Positions 36,091-44,359 of a stretch of DNA of 64,000 bases are shown here, one piece after another. Position numbers and translations under genes: made by a program. Source of the stretch: Streptomyces pseudovenezuelae. Lineage in GTDB: Bacteria; Actinomycetota; Actinomycetes; Streptomycetales; Streptomycetaceae. The notes beneath the pieces are model-generated. The model did not search any database, was not told where the DNA came from, and was given only the letters and a program-made list of their open reading frames with translations. Numbering within the stretch: the first letter of the stretch is position 1; each line of letters begins with the position of its first letter. The DNA is taken from contig NZ_JARXVH010000004.1 in the NCBI RefSeq assembly GCF_029892565.1, positions 496,001 through 560,000 on the forward strand. The letters run 5' to 3'.

Positions 36091-37091
36091 CGGGCTACGG
36101 GGGCGGCTGTTGCTCGGGCTGCGGGTTCGGCTGTTGCTCGGGGCGCGGGTTCGGCTGACGCCCTGCCCGCTGCACGGACCGACGCGGCGAGCGGCAATCC
36201 CGTGCCCATCCTCCCCACCGAGGCCATCCGCCTTCCCGCCAACTGCCCTGCCACCGTCGCCCCGAACGCCAGCGCCATCCCCGCCAGTTGGACCGGCGTC
36301 AGCGCCTGCCCGAGGGCAGACCAACCGACGATCGCCGCCGTCAACGGAGACAGCGGGCCGAGGAACGTGACCTGGGTGGCGGTGAGGCGGCCGATGCCGC
36401 GGAACCAGAGCCAGTAGGCGAGGGCGGTGTTGGCGAGGGCGAGGTAGAGGTAGCCGCCGATCGCGCGGCCGTCGAGTGCCGGTGGGGCACCCTCGACCAG
36501 GAGGGCCAGCGGGGCTATGAGCAGGCCGCCCGCGGTGAGCTGCCAGGCGGTGAGCGCCAGTGGGCCCACGCCCTCGGGCCGACCCCACTTCTTGGTGAGC
36601 ACCGTGCCGGTCGACATGGACGCGGTCGAGGCGACGGCGGCCAGCACACCGACGGAGTCCAGCGCGCCGGCCGCCTTCAGTACGACCAGACTGACGCCGA
36701 ACGCGGCCACGATCCCGGCGACCAGCGCCCGCGCCGTAGGCCGCTGCCCGAGCAACAGCGCCGACAGGCCGATCACGAACAGCGGCCCGACCGAGCCGAC
36801 CACGGCCGCCATCCCGCCGGGCATCCGGTACGCGGACAGGAACAGCAGCGGGAAGAACGCGCCGATGTTCAGCGCCCCGAGCACCGCCGCCTTCGCCCAC
36901 CAGATGCCCCGCGGCAGTACCCGGGCGAGCGCCAGCAGGACCAGCCCGGCGGGCAGCGCACGCATCAGCCCGGTGAACAGCGGCCGGTCCGGCGGCAGGA
37001 ACTCCGTGGTGACGGCGTAGGTGCTGCCCCAGGAGATGGGCGCCAGAGCGGTGAGCACGGTCAGGGTCGAACGCCGGCTTGCGGTGGCCAT
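36078..37091 (-). CDS. EamA-family (DMT) transporter with repetitive C-terminal tail
   Basis: 337-aa membrane protein with about ten helices in two EamA halves (LTALAPISWGSTYAVTTEFL at the start; second half near VLAAVASTASMSTGTVLTKK). Members export metabolites or drugs; substrate unknown. The last 50 residues after GRRMAS are an Ala/Pro/Arg-rich cytosolic tail ending in 8-residue repeats (EPAPRATA, EPAARATA). It diverges from a MarR gene behind overlapping palindromes, so it is probably MarR-controlled. Confidence 0.85.
   Translation of the reverse strand: MATASRRSTLTVLTALAPISWGSTYAVTTEFLPPDRPLFTGLMRALPAGLVLLALARVLPRGIWWAKAAVLGALNIGAFFPLLFLSAYRMPGGMAAVVGSVGPLFVIGLSALLLGQRPTARALVAGIVAAFGVSLVVLKAAGALDSVGVLAAVASTASMSTGTVLTKKWGRPEGVGPLALTAWQLTAGGLLIAPLALLVEGAPPALDGRAIGGYLYLALANTALAYWLWFRGIGRLTATQVTFLGPLSPLTAAIVGWSALGQALTPVQLAGMALAFGATVAGQLAGRRMASVGRMGTGLPLAASVRAAGRASAEPAPRATAEPAARATAAPVARQPK
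36105..36152. repeat. 24-bp tandem duplication in the EamA tail
   Basis: Two copies of a 24-bp unit (36105-36128, 36129-36152) differing at two positions, with a partial third copy to the right. It encodes the 8-residue repeats at the end of the EamA protein and lies 15 nt beyond the stop codon of the convergent epimerase gene. Confidence 0.75.
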
Positions 37092-37118
37092 GGGACGCAC
37101 CCTTCGAGATAGGTTGAT

Positions 37119-37140
37119 GCTAATTAGCTTAGCCCTAAGC
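37119..37140. promoter_or_regulatory. Overlapping palindromes, probable MarR operator
   Basis: GCTAATTAGC (37119-37128) and GCTTAG-CC-CTAAGC (37127-37140) are both perfect and share two bases. They lie 28 nt before the EamA start and 57 nt before the MarR start, inside an AT-rich island. Typical size and position for a MarR dimer site controlling both divergent genes. Confidence 0.6.
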
Positions 37141-37197
37141 GACTTACCGTCAAGCCACTTTCTTGCGGCCGATCGACCCTCGGCGGATACTCGACCC

Positions 37198-37701
37198 ATG
37201 ACCCACAAGGACCCCGTCGACGCGATCGTCGAGCAGTGGGCGGCGGTGCGGCCCGAACTCGACACCGCCGCGATGGAGGTCTTCGGGCGGATCTTCCGGC
37301 TCTCCCGGGAGATGGGCGACCGCATGGAGAAGGCGTACGCGCCCTACGGCATCGCACGCGGCGAGTTCGACGTGCTGGCCACCCTGCGCCGCTCCGGCGA
37401 GCCGCACACCCTCTCGCCCCGCCAGCTCTCGGCGACGCTGATGCTCACCACGGGCGGCATGACCGGCCGCCTCGACAGACTGGAACGGGCCGGCCTGCTC
37501 CGCCGCTCCCCCGACCCGCACGACCGCCGCGCCCTCCAAGTCACCCTGACCGAGAAGGGCTTGGACGTCGTCGACCGCGCGGTCGGCGCCGGCCTCGCCG
37601 CCGAGACGGAGGCCCTGTCCGCCCTCGACGGCGAACAGGCCAGCCAACTGGCCGACCTGCTCAGAGAATTGCTCGTGGGGACACAGAACACCCAGCCCTA
37701 G
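37198..37701 (+). CDS. MarR-family transcriptional regulator
   Basis: 167-aa repressor with the MarR winged helix: YGIARGEFDVLATLRRSG, then LSPRQLSATLMLTTGGMTGR as recognition region and the wing LRRSPDPHDRRALQVTLTEK (about residues 101-120). It should dissociate from DNA on binding a small phenolic or drug-like ligand. It probably represses itself and the divergent EamA exporter. The ribosome site is weak (GGCGGA). Confidence 0.9.
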   Translation: MTHKDPVDAIVEQWAAVRPELDTAAMEVFGRIFRLSREMGDRMEKAYAPYGIARGEFDVLATLRRSGEPHTLSPRQLSATLMLTTGGMTGRLDRLERAGLLRRSPDPHDRRALQVTLTEKGLDVVDRAVGAGLAAETEALSALDGEQASQLADLLRELLVGTQNTQP

Positions 37702-37720
37702 CGGGGAAGTTCAGCCCCGT

Positions 37721-39253
37721 TCAGCCCATGTGCGCGGCGAGCGCCCGCTCGATCGCCGGCGCGTCCGCCGAGTCCGCCGCCCAGGCCACGTATCCATCGG
37801 GCCGCACCAGCACGGTCGTACGCCGCCGGCTCGCCCAACGCTCCACGGCCAGCCGGTCCTTGCGGGCGCCCTGGCCGTCGTACCCCTCATGCCCCTCTGA
37901 CCCTTCGTAACTCCCCGCCTCAGCCGCCTCCGGCGCCCCCTCCGGGCTCTCCGGCGTGATCAGTACGAACCGGCCGCCGCGCAGCGCCTCGTACAGACGG
38001 CCGCCGTCCTTCAGTGCGACGTCCGGGACGCGGGTGCCGGTGAGGCGGTGGGCGCCCCGGGGGGACGGGTAGGCGAAGCCGAGGCCGGAGACCTGAGCGA
38101 GGGCCCTGCGCTGGACGGGGCGGGCCACGTTGACGAAGGCCGAGACGAGGCCGCGGACGGCGCGCTGTACCGGGCTCTGCGCGCGGGCCAGCCGGACCAG
38201 ACCGCCGCTGCTGCGCAGTACCGCCTCGCCGACCGGGTGCCGTTCGGACTGGTAGGTGTCGAGGAGGCCCTCGGGCGCCCGGCCCTGGACGGCCGCGGCG
38301 AGCTTCCAGCCGAGGTTGGCCGCGTCCTGGAGGCCGGTGTTCATGCCCTGACCGCCGGCCGGGGAGTGGATGTGCGCGGCGTCGCCCGCGAGGAAGACCC
38401 GCCCGACCCGGTACTCCGGCGCCTGGCGCTCGTCGCTGTGGAAGCGGGAGAGCCAACGGGCGTCGTGCATGCCGTAGTCGGTGCCCAGGGCACGCCGGGT
38501 GACCTCCTTGATCTCGTCGAGGTCGAGCGGGGCGTCGTCGGCCACCTCGTTGCGGCGGTTCCAGCCCATGACCCGGTACCAGCCGTCGCCGAACGAGGCG
38601 ACCATCGCGAAGGCGTCGCCCGCGCCGTTGACCGTGAGCACACCCTCGGGCGGCTGCGCGAGCCGCACGTCCGCCAGGAAGAGCGACTTGATGACCGAGA
38701 CACCGGGGAAGGGCAGCCCTACCGCCTGGCGTACGGCGCTGTGGTGGCCGTCGGCGCCGACGACATAGGCGGCCCGGCGGGTGCCGACCTCGCCGTCCGC
38801 ACCACGGACGTCCAGGTCGACCCCTTCGTCGTCCTGCCGCAGCCCCACGACCTCCGCCTCGTGCTCGAACACGACACCGGCCTCGCGCGCCCGCCGCTCC
38901 AGCAGCCGCTCCACCTCGTACTGCGGGGTGATCAGCAGGAACGGGAACCGGGACGGCAGCGTGCCCAGATCGAGCGTGAGCCGGCGGAAGAGGCGCAGGC
39001 CGGTGATGGTGTCGCCGGTGGCGAGCAGCTGGTCGGCCAGGCCGCGGGCGTCGAGCTGCTCCAGGGTGCGGGCGTGCACACCGAAGGCCCGGGACAGGTT
39101 GCTGATCTCGTGCGGCCGCCTTTCGAGCAGGGTGACGGGGACGCCGGCGGTGGCGAGGTCACCGGCCAGCAGCAGACCCGTGGGGCCGGAGCCGACGACG
39201 ATCACGGGGGTGGCGGTGCCGTTCATTCCGTTCGTGCCGTTCGCGGCGCTCAT
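37721..39253 (-). CDS. FAD-dependent aromatic monooxygenase (RdmE/rifampicin-monooxygenase-like)
   Basis: 510-aa class A flavoprotein hydroxylase. The FAD motif VIVVGSGPTGLLLAGDLA lies at residues 17-34, the DG motif is VVGADGHHSAVR and the GD motif VFLAGDAAHIHSPAGGQGMN. A C-terminal thioredoxin-like domain follows and carries a Gly/Glu/Tyr-rich insert (SYEGSEGHEGYDG). Such enzymes hydroxylate polyketide, phenol or rifamycin-type rings with NAD(P)H. The start has AGGAGG. It diverges from a TetR gene across the 14-bp repeat array, so it is probably a TetR-controlled detoxification enzyme. Confidence 0.88.
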   Translation of the reverse strand: MSAANGTNGMNGTATPVIVVGSGPTGLLLAGDLATAGVPVTLLERRPHEISNLSRAFGVHARTLEQLDARGLADQLLATGDTITGLRLFRRLTLDLGTLPSRFPFLLITPQYEVERLLERRAREAGVVFEHEAEVVGLRQDDEGVDLDVRGADGEVGTRRAAYVVGADGHHSAVRQAVGLPFPGVSVIKSLFLADVRLAQPPEGVLTVNGAGDAFAMVASFGDGWYRVMGWNRRNEVADDAPLDLDEIKEVTRRALGTDYGMHDARWLSRFHSDERQAPEYRVGRVFLAGDAAHIHSPAGGQGMNTGLQDAANLGWKLAAAVQGRAPEGLLDTYQSERHPVGEAVLRSSGGLVRLARAQSPVQRAVRGLVSAFVNVARPVQRRALAQVSGLGFAYPSPRGAHRLTGTRVPDVALKDGGRLYEALRGGRFVLITPESPEGAPEAAEAGSYEGSEGHEGYDGQGARKDRLAVERWASRRRTTVLVRPDGYVAWAADSADAPAIERALAAHMG

Positions 39254-39274
39254 GGTGGCCTCCTGATGCCGACG

Positions 39275-39442
39275 CTTGCCTGCCTACGCCTGTTGACCAA
39301 CATCCGCTTACCAACGTCTGTTTGCCAACGCTTGTTGACGAAGATAGACGCACCTCGACGCATAAGTCAACACGTGTTGGCAAACGAAAGTTGGCATACG
39401 CCTGTTGGCCTACACTTGTTGACCAACACACGTTGGCCTACG
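39275..39442. repeat. Twelve-unit 14-bp tandem operator-like array
   Basis: Twelve consecutive 14-bp units in exact register with consensus CYTGTTGRCCWACR. Units 2, 10, 11 and 12 match the 10-bp core GTTGRCCWAC fully; units 3, 4, 5, 8 and 9 match 8-9 of 10; unit 1 matches 7, unit 7 matches 6 and unit 6 matches 4. The core is nearly palindromic. The array fills the gap between the divergent monooxygenase and TetR genes and ends 9 nt before the TetR ATG. There are no unique spacers, so it is not CRISPR. Probably a multi-site operator for the TetR protein. Confidence 0.85.
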
Positions 39443-39451
39443 CTCGTGGGC

Positions 39452-40033
39452 ATGAACGGGAGTGACACCACAGGCACCACGCGTCGCCGCTCCGACGGCA
39501 CGCGCGACGCGATCCTCACCGCCGCCCGCGAGCGTTTCGCGGCCGACGGATACGAGCGCGCCACCATCCGCGCCATCGCCAAGGACGCCCGCATCGACCC
39601 GTCGATGGTGATGCGCTACTACGGCAACAAGGAGGGCCTCTTCGCGGCGGCCGTCTCCGTCGACCTGAAGCTGCCCGACGTCGGCGCACTGCGTCGGCAG
39701 GAGGTCGGTGAGGTCCTCGTCAAGCACTTCCTCACCCTGTGGGAAGCGAACGAGGTGCTCACGGCCCTGCTCCGGGTCGGCGCCACCAGCGAGGCCGGGG
39801 CGGCGCGGATGCAGGCCATCTTCCGCGACCAGTTGCTGCCGGTCGCCCGCCAGGTGTGCCCGGACCCCGAGCAGATCCCGACCCGGGCCGCCCTGTGCGC
39901 GACGCAGTTGCTGGGGCTGGCGCTGACCCGTTACGTGCTGCGGCTGCCGCCGGTCGTGGCGCTGGCGCGCGAGGAGATCGTGGCGTGGCTGGCGCCCACG
40001 ATCCAGCGGTACCTGACCAGGCCGAGCCCCTGA
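39452..40033 (+). CDS. TetR-family transcriptional regulator
   Basis: 193-aa TetR repressor. The DNA-binding domain begins TRDAILTAARERFAADGYER and the recognition region is TIRAIAKDARIDPSMVMRYY (about residues 34-53). The C-terminal ligand domain starts near KEGLFAAAVSVDLKLP and resembles the AcrR-type C-terminal class. The ATG at 39452 abuts the repeat array, leaving almost no room for a separate leader; no clear ribosome site is visible. It should repress itself and the monooxygenase. Confidence 0.9.
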   Translation: MNGSDTTGTTRRRSDGTRDAILTAARERFAADGYERATIRAIAKDARIDPSMVMRYYGNKEGLFAAAVSVDLKLPDVGALRRQEVGEVLVKHFLTLWEANEVLTALLRVGATSEAGAARMQAIFRDQLLPVARQVCPDPEQIPTRAALCATQLLGLALTRYVLRLPPVVALAREEIVAWLAPTIQRYLTRPSP

Positions 40034-40037
40034 AACA

Positions 40038-40108
40038 CACTGAGGGCGCCGTCCTCGCGGTGCGTACGGCGGATGCGCGTACGTACGGCGGGGACGGCGC
40101 CCTCAGTG
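40038..40108. terminator. Long inverted repeat after the TetR gene
   Basis: Perfect 17-bp arms (40038-40054 and 40092-40108) around a 37-nt loop that holds GCGTAC repeats. It lies between convergent genes and probably works as a bidirectional terminator. Confidence 0.65.
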
Positions 40109-40119
40109 AGGAAGTACGG

Positions 40120-40389
40120 TCAGACCTTCGCCTTGGCCGCAGCCTTGGTCTTCGGCTCGCGGTCCTTGGACTTGTCCAGGGCCAGCACCAGGCCCGCGAT
40201 GATCGCGAACAGGGCGAGCGGCGTCAGCACGTAGAGGCTCAGCGTCTCGATGACGCTCAGGCCCTTGCCGGGGTCGTCGCCGTCGTCGCGCGCCAGCGCG
40301 AGCGCGGGGGACGACATGAGCAGCATCATCAGCGTCGTTCCGGCAGCCAGGGCGCCGGCGCGCAGGGCGTTCTTCTTGTCCACGGTCAC
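40120..40389 (-). CDS. Small two-helix membrane protein
   Basis: About 89 aa starting at a GTG (40389; a second GTG at 40383). A first hydrophobic stretch (AGTTLMMLLMSSPALALA) looks like a signal or membrane helix. An acidic DDGDDPGKG loop follows, then a second helix (LYVLTPLALFAIIAGLVLAL) and a basic tail (DREPKTKAAAKAKV). No ribosome site is visible, so the mRNA may be nearly leaderless. Small proteins of this type occur in many Streptomyces; function unknown. A hairpin follows its stop. Confidence 0.65.
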   Translation of the reverse strand: MTVDKKNALRAGALAAGTTLMMLLMSSPALALARDDGDDPGKGLSVIETLSLYVLTPLALFAIIAGLVLALDKSKDREPKTKAAAKAKV

Positions 40390-40499
40390 AAAAGTATCGA
40401 ACGACGAATGAGGCCGCTCGTCCGGGGGTGCCGTACGAGGGGCACCCCGCCGGAGGAACCGCCGCGCCCCGCCCTCACATCCCGCCGCACCACCTCGAT

Positions 40500-42659
40500 T
40501 CACCCCGCCCGTACCACCTCGATCAGGGCGTGCAGGCGCGGTGAGGCCGCGAGTTCCTCCAGGGTGACCGGACGGCCGTCGGCGTCCGCGATCGGCAGCC
40601 GCCAGTTCGGGTACTGGTCCCAGGTGCCCGGCAGGTTCTGTGGCCGGCGGTCGCCGACCGTGTCGGGGAGCCAGATGCCGATCAGGTGGGCCGGGGTGCG
40701 CAGCAGGAAGCGGTGCACGGCCTGGATCTCGGCCTCCTCCGTCGAGGTGCTGTGCCCGCCGCCCGTGCCGTGCAGCAGGCCGAGCCGGGCGAGCAGCGCC
40801 AGCCACTCCCCTGTCTCCGCCGCCGCCTCCGCCCGCTCCTCGGCCACCGGGCGGGTCAACAGGCCCAGGTGGTCGCGGAGTTCGACGTGTTCGCCGGTGA
40901 GGCGGGCGGCGGTGGACGGCAGGTCGTGGGTGGTGGCGGTGGCGAGGCAGTCGGCGCGCCAGCCCTCGGGCGGCACGGGACGGCCGTCGCCCTCCCAGTC
41001 CCGTTCGAACCACAGGACGGAGGTGCCGAAGACCCCGCGCTCGCGCAGCGCCTCCCGCACGCCGGGCTCCACGGTCCCCAGGTCCTCGCCGATCACGAAG
41101 GACCCGGCCCGCTCGGCCTCCAGGACCAGGACGGCGAGCATGGCCTCGGCGTCGTAGCGGACGTAGGTGCCCTCCGTGGGCGGGCGGCCCTGGGGGACCC
41201 ACCAGAGGCGGAACAGGCCCATGACGTGGTCGATGCGCAGGGCGCCGGCGTAGCGGAACAGGGCGCGCAGGAGCCGCCGGTAGGGCGCGTAGCCCGACTC
41301 GGCGAGGCGGTCCGGGCGCCAGGGCGGCAGGCCCCAGTCCTGGCCACGGGAGTTGAAGGCGTCCGGCGGGGCGCCCACCGACATCCCGGCGGCGAAGTAC
41401 TCCTGCTGCGCCCAGGCGTCGGCGCCCTGCGGGTGCACGCCGACCGCGAGGTCGTGGACGAGCCCGACCGGCATGCCGGACTCGCGTGCGGTGCGCTGGG
41501 CGGCGGTGAGTTGGGCGTCGGTGAGCCAGGCGAGCCGGCAGTGGAAGTCGACGCGGTCCATCAACTCGCCGCGGGCGCGCGCCGTTTCGGCCGAGCGCGG
41601 GTCGCGCAGCGCGTCCGGCCACCGGCTCCAGTCCGCGCCGTGCACCTCGGCGAGGGCGTACCAGGTGGCGTGGTCCTCCAGCGCCTCGCCCTCCCGGGCC
41701 AGGAAGTCGACGTACTCGGCCCGCCGCCCGGGCCCGAGCGGCACCTCGCGGATCAGCTCCAGGGCCTCCCGTTTCAGCTCCCAGACCGCGTCCCGGTCGA
41801 TCAACTCGCCCTTCTCCAGCACCGATTCGCGCAACCGTCCGGCCCGCTCCAGCAGCGTCTGCAGCCGCTCGGGCTCGGTGACGTAGGCGTACTCGGGGAC
41901 GTCCTCGACGCGCAGGTGGACGGGGTCGGGGAAGCGGCGGGAGGAGGGGCGGTAGGGGGACGGGTCGGTGGGCGGTCCTGGCACGGCCGCGTGCAGGGGG
42001 TTGACCTGGATGAAGCCGGCACCGAGCGCACGGCCTGCCCAGGCGCTGAGTTCACCGAGATCGCCCAGGTCGCCCATGCCCCAGGAGCGTTGGGAGAGCA
42101 GGGAGTAGAGCTGGACGAGCAGTCCGTACGAGCGTCCCGTGGGCGTGGGCAGATGGGCCGGGGCGACGACCAGGTGGGCTTCGGCGGTGCGGCCGTCGGG
42201 CGCGGTGGCGGTCAACCGGTGGACACCGTGCGGGAGTTGGTCCACGTCGGCCCGCGTCTCGCCCTGCTCGGTCTCGATCCGCAGCCGGGTGCCGGCCGGG
42301 AGATCCGCGAGGGCGGCTGACGTACCGCCGCTCCAGACCACCACGGTCGGGGGCAGCAGCCGCTCGGCCAGCTCCCGCTCACGGGCGTCGAGCGCCGCGC
42401 GCGCCGCCTCCGGACTGCTCGCGTCGACACCGAGGGCGGCCAGGGCGAGGGTGACGGCAGTACCGGAAGCCGTGACCGTGCGGTCCGGGGAGGGGCTGTA
42501 GGAGCTGGCGACGCCGTACAGCGCGGCCAGCCGGGCCAGGTCCTCGGCGTACGGGTCCGCGGCGGCGGAGTCCGCGGCCGGCGGCTCCTCGGAGTGCGGG
42601 TCCTGTGGGGACAGGCCCTCGGCGGACGGTTCGGGTGCGTCCGGCTCCTGCGCGCTCAT
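40500..42659 (-). CDS. malQ: 4-alpha-glucanotransferase (amylomaltase)
   Basis: 719-aa GH77 enzyme that moves alpha-1,4-glucan segments between maltodextrins. Catalytic blocks: nucleophile region ALRIDHVMGLFRLWW, acid/base VIGEDLGTVEPGVRE and transition-state Asp in TATTHDLPSTAARLTG. The long N-terminal domain (to about residue 190) carries an Asp/Glu/Pro-rich tail and a beta-sandwich typical of actinobacterial MalQ. ATG 42659 has AGGAGG. No other maltose gene is adjacent. Confidence 0.93.
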   Translation of the reverse strand: MSAQEPDAPEPSAEGLSPQDPHSEEPPAADSAAADPYAEDLARLAALYGVASSYSPSPDRTVTASGTAVTLALAALGVDASSPEAARAALDARERELAERLLPPTVVVWSGGTSAALADLPAGTRLRIETEQGETRADVDQLPHGVHRLTATAPDGRTAEAHLVVAPAHLPTPTGRSYGLLVQLYSLLSQRSWGMGDLGDLGELSAWAGRALGAGFIQVNPLHAAVPGPPTDPSPYRPSSRRFPDPVHLRVEDVPEYAYVTEPERLQTLLERAGRLRESVLEKGELIDRDAVWELKREALELIREVPLGPGRRAEYVDFLAREGEALEDHATWYALAEVHGADWSRWPDALRDPRSAETARARGELMDRVDFHCRLAWLTDAQLTAAQRTARESGMPVGLVHDLAVGVHPQGADAWAQQEYFAAGMSVGAPPDAFNSRGQDWGLPPWRPDRLAESGYAPYRRLLRALFRYAGALRIDHVMGLFRLWWVPQGRPPTEGTYVRYDAEAMLAVLVLEAERAGSFVIGEDLGTVEPGVREALRERGVFGTSVLWFERDWEGDGRPVPPEGWRADCLATATTHDLPSTAARLTGEHVELRDHLGLLTRPVAEERAEAAAETGEWLALLARLGLLHGTGGGHSTSTEEAEIQAVHRFLLRTPAHLIGIWLPDTVGDRRPQNLPGTWDQYPNWRLPIADADGRPVTLEELAASPRLHALIEVVRAG

Positions 42660-42688
42660 CCACGGCCTCCTGGCGCCTGCGGGGTCAT

Positions 42689-42928
42689 CTACAGCGCCGT
42701 GAATTCCGGCTCTACGTCGGCGAACGGCGCCGACTCGCTGGTCAGCGAGGGCGCGTCGGCGAGCGGTGGCTCGCTGGTCAGGGGCTCGGCGTCGGGCAGC
42801 GGAGGTTCGCTGGTCAGCGGGGTCTCGGCGCAGGCGCCCTCCGCGCTGAAGACGCAGATGTACGCCTCGGGCTCGGTGGACGGCGACTGCGCCACGGGTT
42901 TGGACAGGGGGTGTGCCGGTGCGGCCAC
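42689..42928 (-). CDS. Hypothetical 79-aa protein with LTSEPP repeats
   Basis: Small acidic Pro/Ser/Ala-rich protein starting at a GTG with a near-perfect AAGGAGG ribosome site. The N-terminal half has two cysteines (YICVFSAEGACAE). The C-terminal half is a 12-13-residue repeat: TPLTSEPPLPDA, EPLTSEPPLADA, PSLTSESAPFADV. The repeats are also visible as DNA repeats at 42738-42820. No membrane segment. It ends 30 nt before malQ on the same strand, so they may be co-transcribed. Not recognised. Confidence 0.6.
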   Translation of the reverse strand: MAAPAHPLSKPVAQSPSTEPEAYICVFSAEGACAETPLTSEPPLPDAEPLTSEPPLADAPSLTSESAPFADVEPEFTAL

Positions 42929-43093
42929 GGGGGCCTCCTTGTCGATACGGCTCGGGTACGGCGGGCTCTGCGGGCATTCGGAGCCCTACCCAGTGGACGC
43001 CACGGCAGACGTGAGAGGGGGGACTACGTGCCACTCCTCACATTTTGCGTCGAGTCGCCGCCGGCCGTACCCGGAGACCGCCGGATCCCACTA

Positions 43094-43123
43094 TTCACTC
43101 AGTACATGTATCGCGTGCATAAT
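43094..43123 (+). promoter_or_regulatory. Candidate promoter giving a leaderless PadR transcript
   Basis: TTCACT (43094-43099) and CATAAT (43118-43123) are spaced 18 nt. The expected transcription start falls at about 43130-43131, on or next to the ATG at 43131; there is no ribosome site. An AT-rich patch in a GC-rich background. Confidence 0.4.
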
Positions 43124-43130
43124 GATGGCC

Positions 43131-43664
43131 ATGAGCACCCGCCACATCCTGTTGGGGCTGCTCGCCTCGGGGCCGAGCCATGGCTACGACCTCAAGCGAC
43201 GGCACGACGAACGCTTCCCGCAGGCCCGTCCACTCGCCTACGGGCAGGTCTACACGACCCTGCAGCGCCTGGTCCGGGACGGCCTCGCGGAGGTCGAGGG
43301 CACCGATTCGGACGGCGGTCCGGAGCGGACCAAGTACCGCTGGACCGAGGAGGGCGAGCGTGAACTGGCCGAGTGGGCACGGGAGATCGCGCCGCCCGCG
43401 CCCTTCGTGACGAACGAGATCTTCGCCAAGGTCGTCGTCTCGATCCTGTCCGGCGGTGACGCGGACGCCTATCTGCGTGCCCAACGCGCCGCCCACATGG
43501 AGCGGATGCGGGAGCTGACGGCGGTGAAGACCGCGCGGGGCGCCGATCTCGCGACCGTGCTCTCGGCCGACTACGCCCTCAACCACCTTGATGCCGACCT
43601 CCGTTGGATGACCACCACGGGGGTCCGGCTCACCACTCTGATCGCGGAGGTAGACGCAGCATGA
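43131..43664 (+). CDS. PadR-family transcriptional regulator
   Basis: About 177-aa PadR repressor. The winged helix begins ILLGLLASGPSHGYDLKRR and continues AYGQVYTTLQRLVRDGLAEV; the wing is ERTKYRWTEEGERELAEW. A helical dimerisation domain follows (residues 90-177). In-frame ATGs also occur at 43122 and 43125; 43131 fits the promoter position. The stop overlaps the ABC ATPase start by 4 nt, so it should sense a compound exported by the transporter encoded next. Confidence 0.88.
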   Translation: MSTRHILLGLLASGPSHGYDLKRRHDERFPQARPLAYGQVYTTLQRLVRDGLAEVEGTDSDGGPERTKYRWTEEGERELAEWAREIAPPAPFVTNEIFAKVVVSILSGGDADAYLRAQRAAHMERMRELTAVKTARGADLATVLSADYALNHLDADLRWMTTTGVRLTTLIAEVDAA

Positions 43665-44359
43665 GCGACAAGGGGGGCGAGACGGTGCCGCTGCTGGCGG
43701 CCCGTGACCTCGTCAAGGCGCACGGCAGGACCGAGGCCCTGCGCGGCGCGTCGGTCGAGCTGCGCGACGGTGAGCTGCTCGCCGTGACCGGCGCGAGCGG
43801 CAGCGGGAAGTCGACGTTGCTGCACTGTCTCGCCGGGATCGTCCGGCCGGACGCGGGCTCGGTGACGTATGCGGGGCAGCGGCTGGACGAGTTGCCGGAG
43901 AAGCGGCTGAGCGAGCTGCGGCGGACCGAGTTCGGGGTGGTGTTCCAGTTCGGGCAGCTGATACCCGAGCTGACGGCGCTGGACAACGTGGCGCTGCCGC
44001 TGCTGCTCGCGGGGGCCGCGCGCACGGAGGCGCAGGGTGAGGCCGGCGAGTGGCTGGAGCGGTTCGGGGTGCGCGGGCAGGGGGAGCTGCGGCCCGGCGA
44101 GATGAGCGGCGGCCAGGCCCAACGGGTCGCGTTGGCACGGGCGTTGGTGACCGCCCCGCGGATCGTGTTCGCGGACGAGCCGACCGGCGCGCTCGACTCC
44201 CTGACGACCGAGCAGGTGATGACGGCCCTGGTCAGGACGGTTCGCGAGGCGGGCACGGCCGTCGTCCTCGTCACCCACGACGACCAGGTGGCGGCCTACG
44301 CGGACCGGGAGATACGCCTGACCGACGGGGCCGTGGCCGCGCAGGGGGTGGCGGCGTGA
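43661..44359 (+). CDS. ABC transporter ATP-binding protein, MacB/LolD type
   Basis: 232-aa ATPase partnering an FtsX-like permease. Walker A GASGSGKSTLLHCL (about residues 44-57), Q-loop FGVVFQFGQLIPELTALDNV, signature MSGGQAQRVALARAL, Walker B IVFADEPTGALDS and H-loop VVLVTHDDQV. The wording is that of the MacB/LolD subfamily, which works by moving the permease mechanically rather than by transport through a channel. It overlaps both neighbours by 4 nt. Confidence 0.93.
   Translation: MSDKGGETVPLLAARDLVKAHGRTEALRGASVELRDGELLAVTGASGSGKSTLLHCLAGIVRPDAGSVTYAGQRLDELPEKRLSELRRTEFGVVFQFGQLIPELTALDNVALPLLLAGAARTEAQGEAGEWLERFGVRGQGELRPGEMSGGQAQRVALARALVTAPRIVFADEPTGALDSLTTEQVMTALVRTVREAGTAVVLVTHDDQVAAYADREIRLTDGAVAAQGVAA

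Noticed and set aside
34138..36900. Apparent 920-residue fusion protein ending in a LysR domain
   Set aside because: The upstream 620 residues are antisense to the epimerase gene; the LysR protein starts normally at 35040.
39275..39442. CRISPR array
   Set aside because: Regular repeats caught the eye, but units are only 14 bp, contiguous and have no unique spacers, and no cas gene is near.
40400..41622. Long frame continuing upstream of the small membrane protein into malQ
   Set aside because: It runs antisense-frame through malQ, which has clear GH77 catalytic motifs on the same strand in another frame; only the last 89 residues look like a protein.
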